Shown in pieces: positions 33,691 through 45,852 of a DNA stretch of 64,000 nt. The first letter of the stretch is position 1. Each line of letters begins with the position of its first letter. Made by a program: the position numbers and the translations under genes. Source of the stretch: Chara braunii (taxonomy: Eukaryota > Streptophyta > Charophyceae > Charales > Characeae); NCBI GenBank assembly GCA_003427395.1, contig BFEA01000300.1:590764-654763 (forward strand). The letters run 5' to 3'. The notes beneath the pieces were generated by a model. The model was not told the origin of the DNA, did no database searches, and saw only the letters and a list, made by a program, of their open reading frames with translations.

Positions 33691-33960
33691 CTACCATTGC
33701 GAGGTCCTCAGGAGATTCAAGATAACAAGGCCCTCTCCTGCGAGTCTGAGTGCATCCCCCTTGGATCTGAGAGACTGAAAGTTTCTTCTTCTGCCCTTCT
33801 TAATCTAAGTCTAGTCTATTTGGTTCTGAGAGGAAGGCGGCAGACGGGATTGCAACCCGTAGGACCGCGGCAAGACACTGTGGGGAGTCTGCCCACCGAT
33901 TGTGGGAGCTCTACCGGAACTCAGGAGGAGTTTTGGAGGCAAGGAACTGTCAGGTAACCC
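33685..33960 (+). other. Conserved central block of HAE-C with primer-site-like motif
   Basis: TTGGCTACCATTGCGAGGTC, then GGAAGGCGGCAGACGGGATT and CCCACCGATTGTGGGAGCTC, ending GGAGGCAAGGAACTGTCAGG. The same block is in HAE-D (45853-46120) and HAE-E (39600-39886, -), where the first motif reads TTGGCCGCCATTGCGGGGCC and TTGGGCGCCATTGCGGGACC. These resemble the TGGCGCCATTGCCGGGG primer sites of some plant gypsy elements. Role unknown. Confidence 0.6.
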
Positions 33961-34189
33961 TTAATTTCCCTTTATAAACCCAGATTATAGTCCCTATCTG
34001 TACTACCTATTGTGTTTGACTGAGTGTATTGGTTGCATTATATTCTAACCTGAGTTTGACTTTCAAGACTTAACCCAGACTAAATAAAGGAATGCATGTG
34101 CAATCTCAGTTTTAGCTTTGTTGGTGGCATGAGGTCAGATTGTTAAAAGGAATTGAATCTGGGAAAGGCAGGATAAAGGGTTGTTTTGC

Positions 34190-35170
34190 TTAAGGGTTCA
34201 CTGGGTCATTAAGGCTGGGAAGTCCCCATAAGTTTAGGGAGACCCAGTGCTTTGTTTATTTTTTGTTTTGATTGGAGCATCAGACCCTTCTATAAGTTTA
34301 GGGAGTCTGATTGCTCTAGAGACTGGGAAGTCCCCATAAGTTTGGGGAGACCCAGTGGTGTGGTTTTGCCTAGAGCACCAGACTGTTCTATAAGTTTAGG
34401 TGGTCTGGTTGCTCTGACTTGCGAGGGCTTGAATGTGGTTGACTTTTCAGGGACCAGGTGCATTTTGTAAGTTCAGGTGTCTGGGTCGCCTTGTTTATCT
34501 TGGGTTTTCCTTAGTTTCTTTTGTCCCTGAACGAGGAGTTCTGAGCTGTTCTATAAGTTTAAGTGGCTCAGCCTCTTCCTGTTTTATTTTGAGAGAGTGA
34601 ACTTGACAGAGGGCAGACTGTTTTGTAAGTTCAGGTGGTCCGGCCCAATGTCACGCACAACTTTAATCAGAGAGAAACGAATCAGGCAGAAAGTCGGACT
34701 GTTTTGTAAGTTCAGGTGGTCTGACTCAAAGCCCGTACATGCTGGAACTCAAAGGTTACAATTTGACTATACTCTATTATTATTCTATTTATGAACGAGC
34801 TAATTAGATTGTTCTATAAGTTTAGGTGGTCTGACTATAGCCTATCACAATCTGAAGAGAGTATAATTAAAAGTATAACTGAAGGTAATTTGGGCCGACT
34901 GAGCATTGTTTCTAAGATGAATGGCTCAGTCCTACGCCCACCTTGAAGATTAAGTTCAGAGAGGTATATATAATCTGGCTATTTAAACAGTTCAGGGCGA
35001 CTAGAATGGTCTAGCCATATGCCCAAAGAAGAAAAAAAATGTTGTGCCCTGTGTTTGTGTATACTTTGGCTACGTTAGGCTCATCCCATAAGTTTGGGTG
35101 ACCTGACTTTATGTCTGGCTAAGTGAGGTAGATTCCATAAGTTTGGGTGTCCTGATCTTATGCCTTATGT
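34190..35170 (+). repeat. Type-2/type-1 stem-loop array of HAE-C
   Basis: At least nine hairpins share a loop like TTCTATAAGTTTAGGTGG but have different paired stems: CTGGG/CCCAG (34215-34247), ATCAGAC/GTCTGAT, ACTGGG/CCCAGT, ACCAGAC/GTCTGGT, CTGAGC/GCTCAG (34541-34571, outer GAGG/CCTC), AGTCGGAC/GTCTGACT (34692-34726). A type-1 hairpin follows (GACTGAGCATT/AATGGCTCAGTC, outer GGGC/GCCC, about 34893-34945), then the short GACTAGA-ATGG-TCTAGCC hairpin (34995-35024) and two more type-2 units to 35165. Confidence 0.85.
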
Positions 35171-35439
35171 AAGTTGGGTATAAGGGGATAAAACATGAAA
35201 AAATCATGAACTATTGTTTGTTCAGGTATACTTGGGATGGCGAGAGTACTTACCTTCGTGGTTTGACCTGCATGTGACTGAGTGAGGCTACTACTTAGTC
35301 TGAGTTTCAGCTTGACAGGTAGTTGCTTTAGTTGCTCGCCGCGTGCTAGAGCGATAGAAGTTAGTTCAATTTCTGCATTTTATGAGCTAACTTTATTTTA
35401 CTTAGGTCAGTTTTCTGCATTTTTTGGGATCGTTTTATT

Positions 35440-35775
35440 GTACTTGGCTTTGTATAAATTTTGGTAAGCTACTTTCTTTACGGAAAGCGCTGCCGAAATT
35501 TCTACAAATTCAAGGAGTTAGTCAAATTCTTGGCTTTCAAAGTTCAACTTATCTAAAGTTCATATATGGCTTAGTGAAAATCTGCAAAGTCTCATTTTCT
35601 AAAGGGAGTGCTGCCCAATTTTTTGCTAATTCAGGGAGTTCGACAAAATTGGACTTTGGAAGGTCAAAGACTATTTCTGTTTTCATATTCGGGCTGATAT
35701 AAATTCTGAAAAGACACTTTTCCTACGGGAAACGCTGCCGAAATTTTCCTAATTTAAAGGAGCTAGATTATATTT
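35440..35775 (+). repeat. Type-3 stem-loops of HAE-C
   Basis: AAATTTTGG (35456-35464) pairs with CCGAAATTT (35493-35501) around CTTTC/GGAAAG; two further units follow at about 35575-35625 and 35695-35745 with altered but paired arms. Confidence 0.75.
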
Positions 35776-36839
35776 TGACAGGTGGCGATTCTGGCGATCC
35801 GCCCTGAATAGGGGAGATTCTGCAGTTGGTCTACCTTTGCTTAGGCACTGGCTTAGAGGTAGACTTAGGCTTAGGTTATAGAGAGATTTTAAGTGAGAAT
35901 GTGTTATGGAGTTGTATTCTCCATATGCTTATGATTTTAGCTTGGGGATTGGCCTGTCTTGTGTTACAGGTCCTCTTGACCGTTTGATTCAGGATTTGGA
36001 CTAGTTTCAGCTTGATCCTACGAGGATCATCTTCTGCTATCACTAATAACAGGTCGGTTGCCGATTCATCAGTTTGCGATTCAACTCCAATCCACTCTTG
36101 CCACTCAACCTAAAGGCTTTAGCCCTATGGTCTGAATTGTTTCATTGCGTTTTTTACCCGGACTTTATTGAATGGTCATTTAACAAAAGTACTGAGTACT
36201 TATTTTGGGGAGTTGCACAAGAGTGATATTTGTATGGCTAAAGCAAGGGGTATGAGCATAGAGAATAGTTGAAGTTGACCCCGTGTAATGCGTGGACTTT
36301 TGTTAAAACCTTGATGTGATTGCAAGTATGTTTGTGGCTCGGACTTAGGATGTGACTGTCTGCGATTACATACATATATGGCTGAGAGGAGTCTCACTGT
36401 GACTGTGAGAAGTGATCGTCCTATATAACTAAACCTTTGTATATATTTATATGTGCCTTGGGTATGAGCGCGGCTTACTGTGATCGGGCGCAAGGGTTAG
36501 CCAGATTATGACTTGAGAGAAAAGGGAGACTCTCTTTATCCTTTGTTTTTTAAAAGATTTTTTATAGTCGGACGTTGGTCCTGGGCCGGGATTCAAGGTC
36601 CTTGTCCAGGACATCCCAAGCCCCAGACTCTGTAGATAAGGAATCCGCCCCCGTGCAGAGTCTATTTGCCTTACCTACCGAGACGCTCAGACCAAAGGTC
36701 GGAGGTCTCGCGGCAACTGCACGACTATTCCTTCAGTCGTACAATATCGTGAGGGATTAGGCCCTCACGACACTTCGAGTCTGACACTTAAGTGTCATAG
36801 GCGGTACTCAGATCCACGAGGGACCACTTGATTATGGGC

Positions 36840-37509
36840 ACTACATAGTACGCCATCATTGCGACTGCTTACATACGCTTGCATTGCGAGTCGATATGAG
36901 TTAGCCTGCGTCCGCGCGGTTTTATATCAAGTCTCTCGCGCGACGCCTATCCGATTTCCGCATCGAAGAGTTATGGGATGGCTACTGAAGGGACTAGGAA
37001 TGTTGTCGCGTTGTTTGATGTGTGTATGTGTGTGTTTTATTTTTGTGTTCGTAAAGTGGTGTGCGCATGGTGTGTGGGATGCGTCCTAGTCGACTGACGA
37101 CGAGTCGAGCGTGGGACCTCAGCCCCCCAAGATGTCGGTTCGCGTGTGGGTCCTATAGAGGCGTATTACCGCGCATACCCCCTATGCTACAACGAACGAG
37201 AAACGCCCTCGGCTGGTCCACCTCTGCGATTGCAACTGATTAACTTTCGTACTGTGGACTGGTAGCTCGGCGGGGATACGCCCACCGAAGGGAGGTGACA
37301 GCTCCCGTAAGGTGGAGGTAAGTCGTGCCTCGCGTAGGCCCTATCCTGTCGTAGGGGCTCGCGGGAGGTATGGCCGACGCACTCGGCCGGAGCGGCTTGC
37401 GGAAGCTCCATGTACATTTTTGTGACGAAGGATTCAAACCAACTCCTGCGTGACGCGGCCGGGAGGGTCCCGCACTGCCCCGTGCGGTGCCGGATCGATG
37501 CGCTCGAGA
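36840..37509 (+). repeat. Conserved GC-rich tail of HAE-C with hairpin and GTAAGT
   Basis: Most conserved part of the family. CCACC-GAA-GGGAG (37282-37294) pairs with CTCCC-GTAA-GGTGG (37302-37315), followed at once by AGGTAAGTCG (37316-37325), a splice-donor-like sequence. Copies A, B, D and E keep the hairpin, with compensating changes in A. Overlapping small ORFs reading CRFACGSYRGV are frame shadows of this DNA conservation. Confidence 0.75.
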
Positions 37510-38689
37510 ATGCAAGCATTCGCAAGCAGTCACAACTATAGGGTACTATGTAGTACCCATAATCGCACGTCCTCTATGGTCTCGAGGGTCGCTTTTCGAC
37601 ACTCAAGTGTCGGTTGACACACACCTTGAGGGGTTAATCTCTCGACGCTTGACAACCGTAAAGGCGGTTGAGAACCACACCCTCTTCTGCACCCTCCGGA
37701 GAGTGGGTGGTACACAGGTTTCGACCTGTGGTGGCAGTTAATCGTTATGGTCATGGAGATTTGCTCAATCATTCAGGGTCTGGAGAGAGATCAAGGGGTT
37801 TGGCTTTAACGGTTGCCACGAACTTCAATGTCCAACTACAAAAATTAACAAGCAAAATCACTCAATGAATAAACAGACATCCCGATACCTATATTAAATA
37901 AGAACTCGAGATAAAATAAAAAAAGAGAAAATAAACCCATCAGGTTGTATTCTCACTGCCTCCTAAGTAAGACTCGTATACCAAGCTTCAAAATACTAAC
38001 TTGCATAAAACACGGATACATACAAAGCCACATTGTCATGCACAAATGTGGTCAACTTTACTATTTCATGTAACTCACACCACGCCTCACATGCCATTGT
38101 CAAACTTTCCATAAAAACCAATTAGTTCTTTATAATAGTCATTAAAAGAAGTCTGGTTAAAATCTTCTAAGAAACATACTAAATTTCAGGCCTAAGGCAT
38201 CAAGCTGAGATACAGGTGTAAACAAAGTTGTGTCGTGAGTCCATGAATTGGCAATCAACCAACCGACCTCCTATCAAGAGATAACAGAAGACGATCCTCG
38301 TAGGATCGAGCTGAACTAGTGAGATCTTAAATCAAAAACGGCCAAGAAGGACCTGTTATACAACACAACCCAAATCCCAAATACGAGCTTTAAGTGTACG
38401 AAGATTAAATTTTCATATCACATCTCACTCAAAGTCTCATAAGACTGGATCTTAAATTTATCTTTCAAATAAAACTCATAAAATAAGCAAAACTTTTGAC
38501 AACATCTCCCCTATACAGGCCCTATACAGGGTGGATCGTCAAGAGTTATCCTACCAAAATATAATTTATCTCTTCAAAACTAAGAAAATTTTGGCTAAAT
38601 ACAAAACTCAAAAATAATTTATACTAGGCTGAATACAAAACTCAGAAATAATTATGACTTCACAAAGTTAAATTTTATCTAACTCCCTG

Positions 38690-38870
38690 ATTTAGTAAAA
38701 ATTTGGGCAGTACCTCACCTAGAAAAGTATGTTTCCCAAATTTTAACTAAGCCAGATAAAACTCAGACAAAAGTTTGAACTTTGAAAAATCAAAATTTGA
38801 CTAATTGCTTGGTTTTGTAGAAATTTGGGCAACACTTCCCATAGAAAAAGTAGTTTTCCAAAATTTATAC
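38690..38870 (-). repeat. Type-3 stem-loops of HAE-E
   Basis: AAATTTGGGCAG...TTTCCCAAATTTT (38698-38745) and AAATTTGGGCAAC...TTTTCCAAAATTTA (38820-38868), the reverse-strand counterparts of the type-3 units of C and D. Confidence 0.7.
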
Positions 38871-39057
38871 AACGCCAAGTAAAATAAATGATCTCAGAAA
38901 ATAAATGATCTTAGTTAATTTTTAACTTTCCAAGTTGTTCTCAGTCAAACCCCATGAAATCCTTAACACATTAGCCTGGACTATTCTCACAAGGAGAAGA
39001 GTCAGACCCGTTGTCAACAAACAAAAACTGATTGACTTAACAAAGCGACTGAATCAA

Positions 39058-39600
39058 TCAGGAGGACCTCATCTTCAGCCTCATTCCAATGTCTTAGGCA
39101 AATGAGCAAAGCGACAGGATCAGTAAGGAGGACCTCATCCCCAACCCCATTTCAATGTCTTAGGCGGACAAGCAAAGCGACCAGATCAGTCAGGAAGACC
39201 TCATCTCCAGCCTCATTTTAATGTCTTAGGCAAACGAACAAAGTGACCGGATCAGTCAGAAGGACCTCACATCTAGCCCCATTTAAATGTCTTAGGCAAA
39301 TGAGCAAAAAGGCCGGATCATTCAGGAGGACCTCATCTCTAGCCTCATTTCAATGTCTTAGATAAACGAGCAAAGCGACCGGATCAGTCAGGAGGATCTC
39401 ATCTCCAACCCCATTTCAATGTCTTAAGCAAACGAGCAAAGCGACCGGATCAGTTAGGAGGACCTTATCTCCAACCTCATTTCAATGTCTTGGACAAACG
39501 AGCAAAGAGACCGGATCAACCTGGAGGACCTCATCTCCAGCCCCATTTCAATGTCTTAGGCAAACGAGCAAAGCGACCGGATTAGTCAGGAGGATATGGT
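39058..39600 (-). repeat. 66-bp tandem array in HAE-E, eight units
   Basis: Units of 66 bp containing AATGTCTTAGGCAAACGAGC and GCGACCGGATCAGTCAGGAG repeat eight times with 5-15 differences each. They sit where HAE-C and D carry the type-2 hairpin array; one flanking hairpin remains (CTGATTGA/TCAATCAG near 39030-39060). Confidence 0.9.
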
Positions 39601-40829
39601 GTCAGCCTACCTCATAGTTCCCTGCCTCCAGGGTCCCATCTGAACCTCGGCAAAGCTCTTGCAATCGGTGGGGCGAACCTCCCACAGAGGCCTTAGCATG
39701 GATTACGGGTTTCAATCCCACCCGCCGCCTTCCTCTCTGAACCAAAAGGCCAAACTGAGAGTCAGAAAGGCAAAAGGAGAGAGATTGAGTCGCTCAGATA
39801 CAAGAGAGGTGCGCTCAGACTCGCGTGAGAGGACCTTGGTTCCTTCACTCGCTTGAGGGTCCCGCAATGGCGCCCAAAGTCACAGCAAAACGGTCGAACT
39901 CGAAGTCAAAATGCAGAGCAATCACACCCTAACAGGGCTCCACGTCACAACACCGTCCCCTATGTGGAGCCAGATCACCCCCTAAAGATGCTACGTCGCC
40001 CTGCTGCTATGCAACCTATGATGATTGCGTTCAAGTAAAATACATCGCCACCTCAGCAACAACCAACACTAAACTCAATATCGCCTCACAACCATTCTTC
40101 CTCCAATCAACAACACTCACACCCAATCATGGATTTAATCCGCACCTTCAATTCTCTTCATCGCAGCAACGGTATGTTGGGCAGTCCAACAACACTTAAC
40201 CGTTTATCAAACATTCCTTCACACCGACCGAAATGACAGGCTAGACTGAAATAACAACAACGACTGTGTTTCACGAGGAAGAGTGTCGTTGGCAGCTCTG
40301 CAGTTCGGCAGAGTTTCAGTTCATCCTGCATGGCCAGCTTGTCATGTAAGTTATCTCTCTGCAAGCCAGTCATAGCAGCAAGGTGCGAGCCGACGACACA
40401 ATGCCTCACAACCCACTACATCCGCTCACTCGATTTGTTGTGAACAACACCCGTGTACCGTGACAGCACCAACACTCAATCCAACTACCACAATGCTGTA
40501 CTCAAAGGTGTACAACACAATCATTACAAAGAATGTTAGCACAAGGATCACGACCCCCTGGGGCAGCAGCTCAACAATCAGTAGATTGTTGGCTCAACAA
40601 CAGCAATACAACACTAGTCCGGATGCGAAGTCTACGACATCAACTCGTCAGTAGGCAATAGCCCACCTGATAGTCTGCTGGCTAACGGAGGCGGCAACAA
40701 CAACTAGAAGCACAGTAGCAATGCAGCAAACACAGAAGTAGCCCCTAACACCGTGCAACACCAATTATCCTTTACCACAACAAACGAAAGCTACTAGTCA
40801 CGGTGTCGGTGCGAATACCCTGACAAGGG

Positions 40830-43800
40830 TATCCGCCCTTGTTTTTGCAAGTGACCGGAAGTACGAGTAGAGGTCTAAAGTGTACAGCACGAGACGCGCC
40901 TAGGTCTGTTTGGTTACATAGGTAAGTTGCGTGATTAGAGTAGAGCGGGTGTGGGTGCGCGGGATTAAGGCGCGCGTGTGATTTTTCTACTTTGGAGTTG
41001 GCGGGCCTGACTTTGGTTACTAGGAGTAAGAGGTGCCCTTGGTAGGGATAGGTGACCGTTTGTAGTCTAACGTGCGAAGTAGGGTGCGAGGTAGCCACGG
41101 CGTAGAGAGGGCAAGCCGGCATGGGAGCCTAGCGGTAGCGTGCCTAATGGGAGGTAGGGATGAGGTTTGGGGCTGTGTCCCAGGCCTGGGGGGCGCGCCA
41201 CGTCTATTCATATGGAATACCGCGCAGGCCAATATCAGGCTTGGACTTAGCCCTATAGGTTATGGTGCTGAACTGCTACAGCGGTGATACGGGGATCGAG
41301 GGTAGCAGGCAGCAAAGCAGAGCAGTGGAGCAGCGTGAAGAAGGTCGAGGGGGTGAGGGTCCTGAGGGACTATCCCTTTTGGTTTTGATAAGGGGAGTCC
41401 CGCCACGGGCCCGTGAGGGTAGGGACAGGTACTAACGGTCCCCCTCCCCCGTCCGTTTTTCTTTATTATTATTATTATTTTTTTTTTTTTTCGGAGTTAA
41501 ACTTTTATATCATTTTTATTTTATGGGGACTGTCGTTATTTTCTGAATTGCGTGGTTGTTGGTTAATGAGGGGGATCGAAGGTCACTGCTGCTGGGACGT
41601 TGACGGGCCGAGGGCTGCCCCGAACCCAAGGTTGAGCCCAGGCCAGTGGGCCGACGGTCAAGTCCACCAGTGCGGAAGTCGGAAGAGCCCGGTTGCAGGC
41701 CTCAAGTCCCACCAACAAAGTGCCGTAAGGATCTGGGCGCGCTGAGGCCCGAGTAAGAGGGCCGCTCAACGAGCGACAATTGTATAAATCCAGAGGCAGC
41801 AAGTCGTCTTCCATCCAGACCCGCGTGAGCCATGCGGGAACGCTGCTACAGCGGACTAACGTGGTAGAGGGAGCATCCCCGTTTGAGCCGGCATACGCAG
41901 CAAGTGGGCAGAGACAACGGGCCGTGTCCAACTGTGGGGTATGCTCCCACTCTGTCGCTGAGACTGGCCAGCGGAGGGGAAGAGAACCTGGACCGGCCCT
42001 GGCGCAGGGTGCAGACAGGGTAAGAGCGGCCTATGGCAGAGGCGGCAGAGGGCGAAAACGAATGAACCCGGACGGAAATCATGCCGGGTGCATTCGAAGG
42101 TGGGTGAATGAGGAGGCGGGTGAGAGTGAGTGCATGAAAGTAGGGGGACGAGAGAGAGTGAGCACGAAGAAAAACGAGCACGCTCGGGAGAAGAAAAGAA
42201 GGCGGTGGCGGACTGAAGGAGAGAGACTGAATCTGGACGTGGGTCTGCGCCCCGTGCATTCGAAACGGAGATTGGAGATGGCGACTGAAAGGGAAGTGTG
42301 AGAAGAAAGAAAGTTTATCGGTCATTTCTCAGCCTATTTTGATGAGAGAAGAAGCTAAGTAGGGGCTTTGGGGGTAGGCGACCTCGAATTCGCAGTTAGA
42401 TTAGGTGGAAAATCAGTAGAAGAGGGAGTAATAGAAAAAAAAAAAAAAAAAAGGTGCGCGGACAAGTCGGGAGAAGAGAAGAGGAGGAGGACGGACGGGG
42501 AAAACAATGTAACTCGCTCGTTTCTCAACGAAAACGAGCGAGTGAAAGTGCAAACTGGGGTTCTGGCAAGCTGCAGATAGGATGGTCACAACGGATTTTG
42601 TAGTAGGACCACGAATTTGGCGCTATAGGGGTCTGGGGTTGCGCGACTACTTTGGGGGGAATTAGAGTATGACGATGCATCCTTCCCTGTTCTAGCGGAA
42701 GATCCGTTCTTATATATAGTGATAGTTGGCCCGTAGTCGCGCCCGTTTGCCAGTCTCTGAGCGCACTTATGGCCATCACCGTCCCATTGGTGATACGCTG
42801 GCCGATGGGCATGTTCATCTTCAAAGTCATACTTGCCTTGCTCGCCCCTACCCCGACGCGGCCCCTCATCTTGGTCACGGACTCGCCGTGCTCTGTTCCC
42901 CATTGAGACCATCGACTCGTGGCCTTCGCATGATCACGATCGTCGCCCTGTTGGTGGTCATCGACACTTTTGAGGGTTACGGCCGTCTTCACGAGTCACA
43001 CACATTCTTTCTCACGTTATTGAGAACACAAGTAGAATGAACTTGGCCTGGGCTTCCGGCCGGATGCGATGAGGTAGTAAAGCAAGGGTAAGAGAAGGAG
43101 GAGCAGGGAGAGGCGGAGGAGGTTCTGATACTTACCTGGTCGGGACGAACTCCTGGCCACGAGGAGGACTGGAGCTAGGTACGGATTCTCGCTGAGTATG
43201 CAGCAAATGAGACAGAAATAATAAAAAAAATAATAAATGAAGCCACGACATCTCCCCGGATGGTAGTGGGAGATGTACTCTTGTTTCGTATATCTGGTAG
43301 TGGAATATGGTAAGACCATCGTGATAAGCTTCGTTTTGGCGCCCCTTGTGTCCGCCTTCATTATAGCCCTTGCCTACATCTCCTGACTGTACTAAACAGT
43401 AAATACAGTCAGGTGGACTCGGACTCATTAGGGGGAGGAGAGACGAATGAAAGAGGGAGTCAGTTGAACCTAGGCACGGGGGCCCAGCCACGTGCATGGA
43501 GGTCATAACAATAGAAGTATTGCAATCATGTACCTTTCCATGTTCTAGTGGAAGGTACATTTTCAGTTTGCATAGTTGAAGCATAATGAAATAGGTACAA
43601 CAATAATTGTCAGTATGTGCTGCTCCTAGAGTGACCACGGGTCTGCAGCTTGTCTGGCTGCTGCGGGGGCACGTTGTTATTCTCAGTTGGTGGGACGATT
43701 GGCCTGCTCCATTGACTACCAGCATCTTTCCTCGTAGTAACGCAGTATGAAGGTGACTCTCAACCTCAGAGAGGCTGGACACAGCAACCATTGGCAGACT

Positions 43801-45852
43801 GGGAACTCTTCTTGAGTCTATAGGTGGTACCGCTTGCGCGATTGCAGATGGTGGAATAATTTAGCTGGTTACTTCCGTTAAACTAACAGGACCTCGGGCT
43901 ACAATGGTTTATACTCCGCTGCTGCAGATACCATAGTCTGGGCGTACCGTTGGTTAAACAGCAAAAGGCTGTGCTGCTGCGCCCAGAGCGGTCCCTTGGG
44001 CGGTGTGATAATGCGGTAACCATGTACAAACAGTATATTGGCTGGTAGGAGGAGAACCGGAGAAGGTGATTGGTGGGAAAACGCCTGAGCAAGGGAGCGG
44101 CAACAGATTGAAGTTCAGGGAGGAAAAGGGGGGGCAACTAGAAAAGGGAAAGAGTGGAAGGAGAGCGACCGGATCAACGGGAGTCATACCTCTTGTTGAC
44201 AAGGTGGGCAGCTGTCTCACCTCCCAGGCTGCCTTTCCGTCAGCAAAAGGGGTTGCTGCTGGTTTAGAGGTCGAGTTACAGTTACGAACTGGTGAGGCCA
44301 TCGCGGAGAGTGAGCTGCTGCGGCTTCTTCCCCAGCGGCAGGCTGCTCAACCGCTGTTGTTCCTACTTCACGGTGGCAGCCTTGAGACTGGGCATTTGGG
44401 TTAACTATGTCTGTTGCGCTCCGACGAACCCTGATTGCTGGGTCTGTCACGGGTATTGTGCTCTTGGCTGTTTTCATGACTTTTGCCACAACACATAGAC
44501 TGTGTGTTGTTTAGCCCTTGTGAAGCCGCTGCAGCACCGCTTGGCTGTATAGGGTATTGGCTGTGCGCTTTTTCGGTACCTCCTTGAGGCGCTGGTCCTC
44601 GCCACAAACAGATTGTTGTGTAGGATACCACTCCGGCTGTGCGTCTTGCTGTGTGTCAGTTAAGTACTTACCGTGCGCCTAAGGTGTTGGCTGCTGCTGA
44701 GTCAAGCTGCCACCACACACAGGCTGGGCACTGTCAGTTCCCATACCGGAAAATTGCTGAGTACGGCCCTGTTCCGGCCTGGTTATCTGGGCCGGTGTCC
44801 AGCTGGGATAGTGATGATAAGACCCGACGGTGTCATCTATTGAGGCAGTGGTCGACTTGATGAGACTATTGCAGTCACCAGACTTTGTTAATTGTCACAA
44901 ATAGCTATTATTGTCTGGGTATTGCCACAGTAGTTAGGTCTGAGAGGTCGCTGCTGCAGTTTACGCTGAGGCCGCAGGGGGCTACGCATTAGGGTGTTGT
45001 TGTCATTACTGAATACGGGTACGGCGCATATTACTGTTGCTATCTGCTGTGCATTTGGAGCACCGCCAGAACTAAGTTCTCCTTCCACAACGTTGTGCCC
45101 TTGACGTGAGGCACGATGATTGCTGTATTTTAGCGTGTGCATATGTGATATGGTTGCTTACCTCTGTTCCTTGCTGCTACGCATGTACGTCCGTCGGGCA
45201 CCCCGCATTTAGCAAAAATTATGTAGTAATATGCTCTCATTACAAATAAAGCCCGAGGGTGTGCCTTATTCAAGCATTGGGTTTCTGGGTTGCATGGCTG
45301 CTTATCGGTCAGGGTGGAAGTACCACCACTAGGAAGGACCGATCAGAATTTATGAGGGGGTCATTGCTGCTACTTGGAAGTTGACCTTCTTGGTTGCGAA
45401 GTGACAAATTAGTCGAGGGTGACCATGTTGTGGTATGAGGGTTGTGGTATACCGCTACGTACAGCTGCTGGTGACTACTGGTATCTGCGGCCAGTGCCGC
45501 TAACTGGCGTTGAATACTATTGCCGCAGCAGGCTCCAACTGCTACTGTCTGCTGCACCCAGACCCGGCCCGTTGCTGCTGGCCAACGCTGTGCACTGTTG
45601 CATTCTGCTGGTAGCTGCCTGCTGCTGGCCAACATTGTGCACTGTTGCATTCTAGCTGTTGGTGATAGTTGTGGTAGTTGTTGATCATCATTGAGCGTTA
45701 CGGCTGCTGCGCATTGGGGAACTGGTACAGGGTGTTGGGCGGCTGCAGTTGGACTTAGAGGGGTAGTTGGCCTTAGTAAAGGGGCTTGGTATTGCGAGGT
45801 GAAGGCTCATCAGGTGGGGTTAGTTCAACTGTGTGAGTTCGCTGATCAAGTT
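40830..45852 (+). other. 5' half of HAE-D, non-coding
   Basis: Many 70-220-codon ORFs occur on both strands with biased composition and no shared family motif. Hairpins include ACTCGCTCGTTT/AAACGAGCGAGT (42512-42543), CATCTCCC/GGGAGATG (43248-43275) and ATGTACCTTTCCA/TGGAAGGTACAT (43528-43560). The last 1.5 kb is rich in GTTGTTGCTGCTG-like words, as is the matching part of HAE-E. Confidence 0.65.

Larger units (their letters stand above)
30560..37509 (+). mobile_element. HAE-C: complete hairpin-array element, 6950 bp
   Basis: Starts TGTCGGCGCGAATACCC and ends GATGCGCTCGAGA. ATGC precedes it (30556-30559) and follows it (37510-37513). Excising it with one ATGC rejoins HAE-E as CTTGCAT-GGCTAGTGGATATGAG, which aligns with CTTGCATTGCGAGTCGATATGAG of HAE-C itself (about 36877). 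Order inside: terminal stem-loop, GC-rich 5' half (to about 33690) with scattered hairpins, a conserved PBS-like box, the stem-loop array (34190-35770), the GATAACAGG box, an AT-rich stretch and the GC-rich tail. No coding frame of family character exists. The TG...CA-like ends and 4-bp duplication fit a giant solo LTR or a Ginger-type element. Confidence 0.9.
37510..40803 (-). mobile_element. HAE-E segment 2 (middle of the reverse element)
   Basis: On the minus strand it runs from the end of the 5' half (40803-39886), through the central block (39886-39600), a 66-bp tandem array (39600-39058), type-3 hairpins (about 38870-38690), the GATAACAG-type box (about 38285) and the AT-rich stretch to 37510. 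It is bounded by ATGC (HAE-C duplication) on the left and ACGG (HAE-D duplication) on the right. Its 3' half is about 0.85 kb shorter than in C and D. Confidence 0.9.

Noticed and set aside
33850-33880. tRNA-like segment (GGGATTGCAACCC)
   Set aside because: No cloverleaf with acceptor and anticodon stems can be drawn.
37061-37243. Small ORFs conserved in the HAE tails (CRFACGSYRGV-like) as a gene
   Set aside because: The DNA is conserved in all frames, the frames are broken in other copies, and several overlapping frames are open at once.
39058-39600. CRISPR-like array
   Set aside because: Units are contiguous 66-bp tandem repeats without unique spacers, in a eukaryotic repeat.
42525-43791. 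Overlapping 155- and 219-codon minus-strand ORFs in HAE-D
   Set aside because: Not conserved in the equivalent parts of HAE-C or HAE-E and without motifs.
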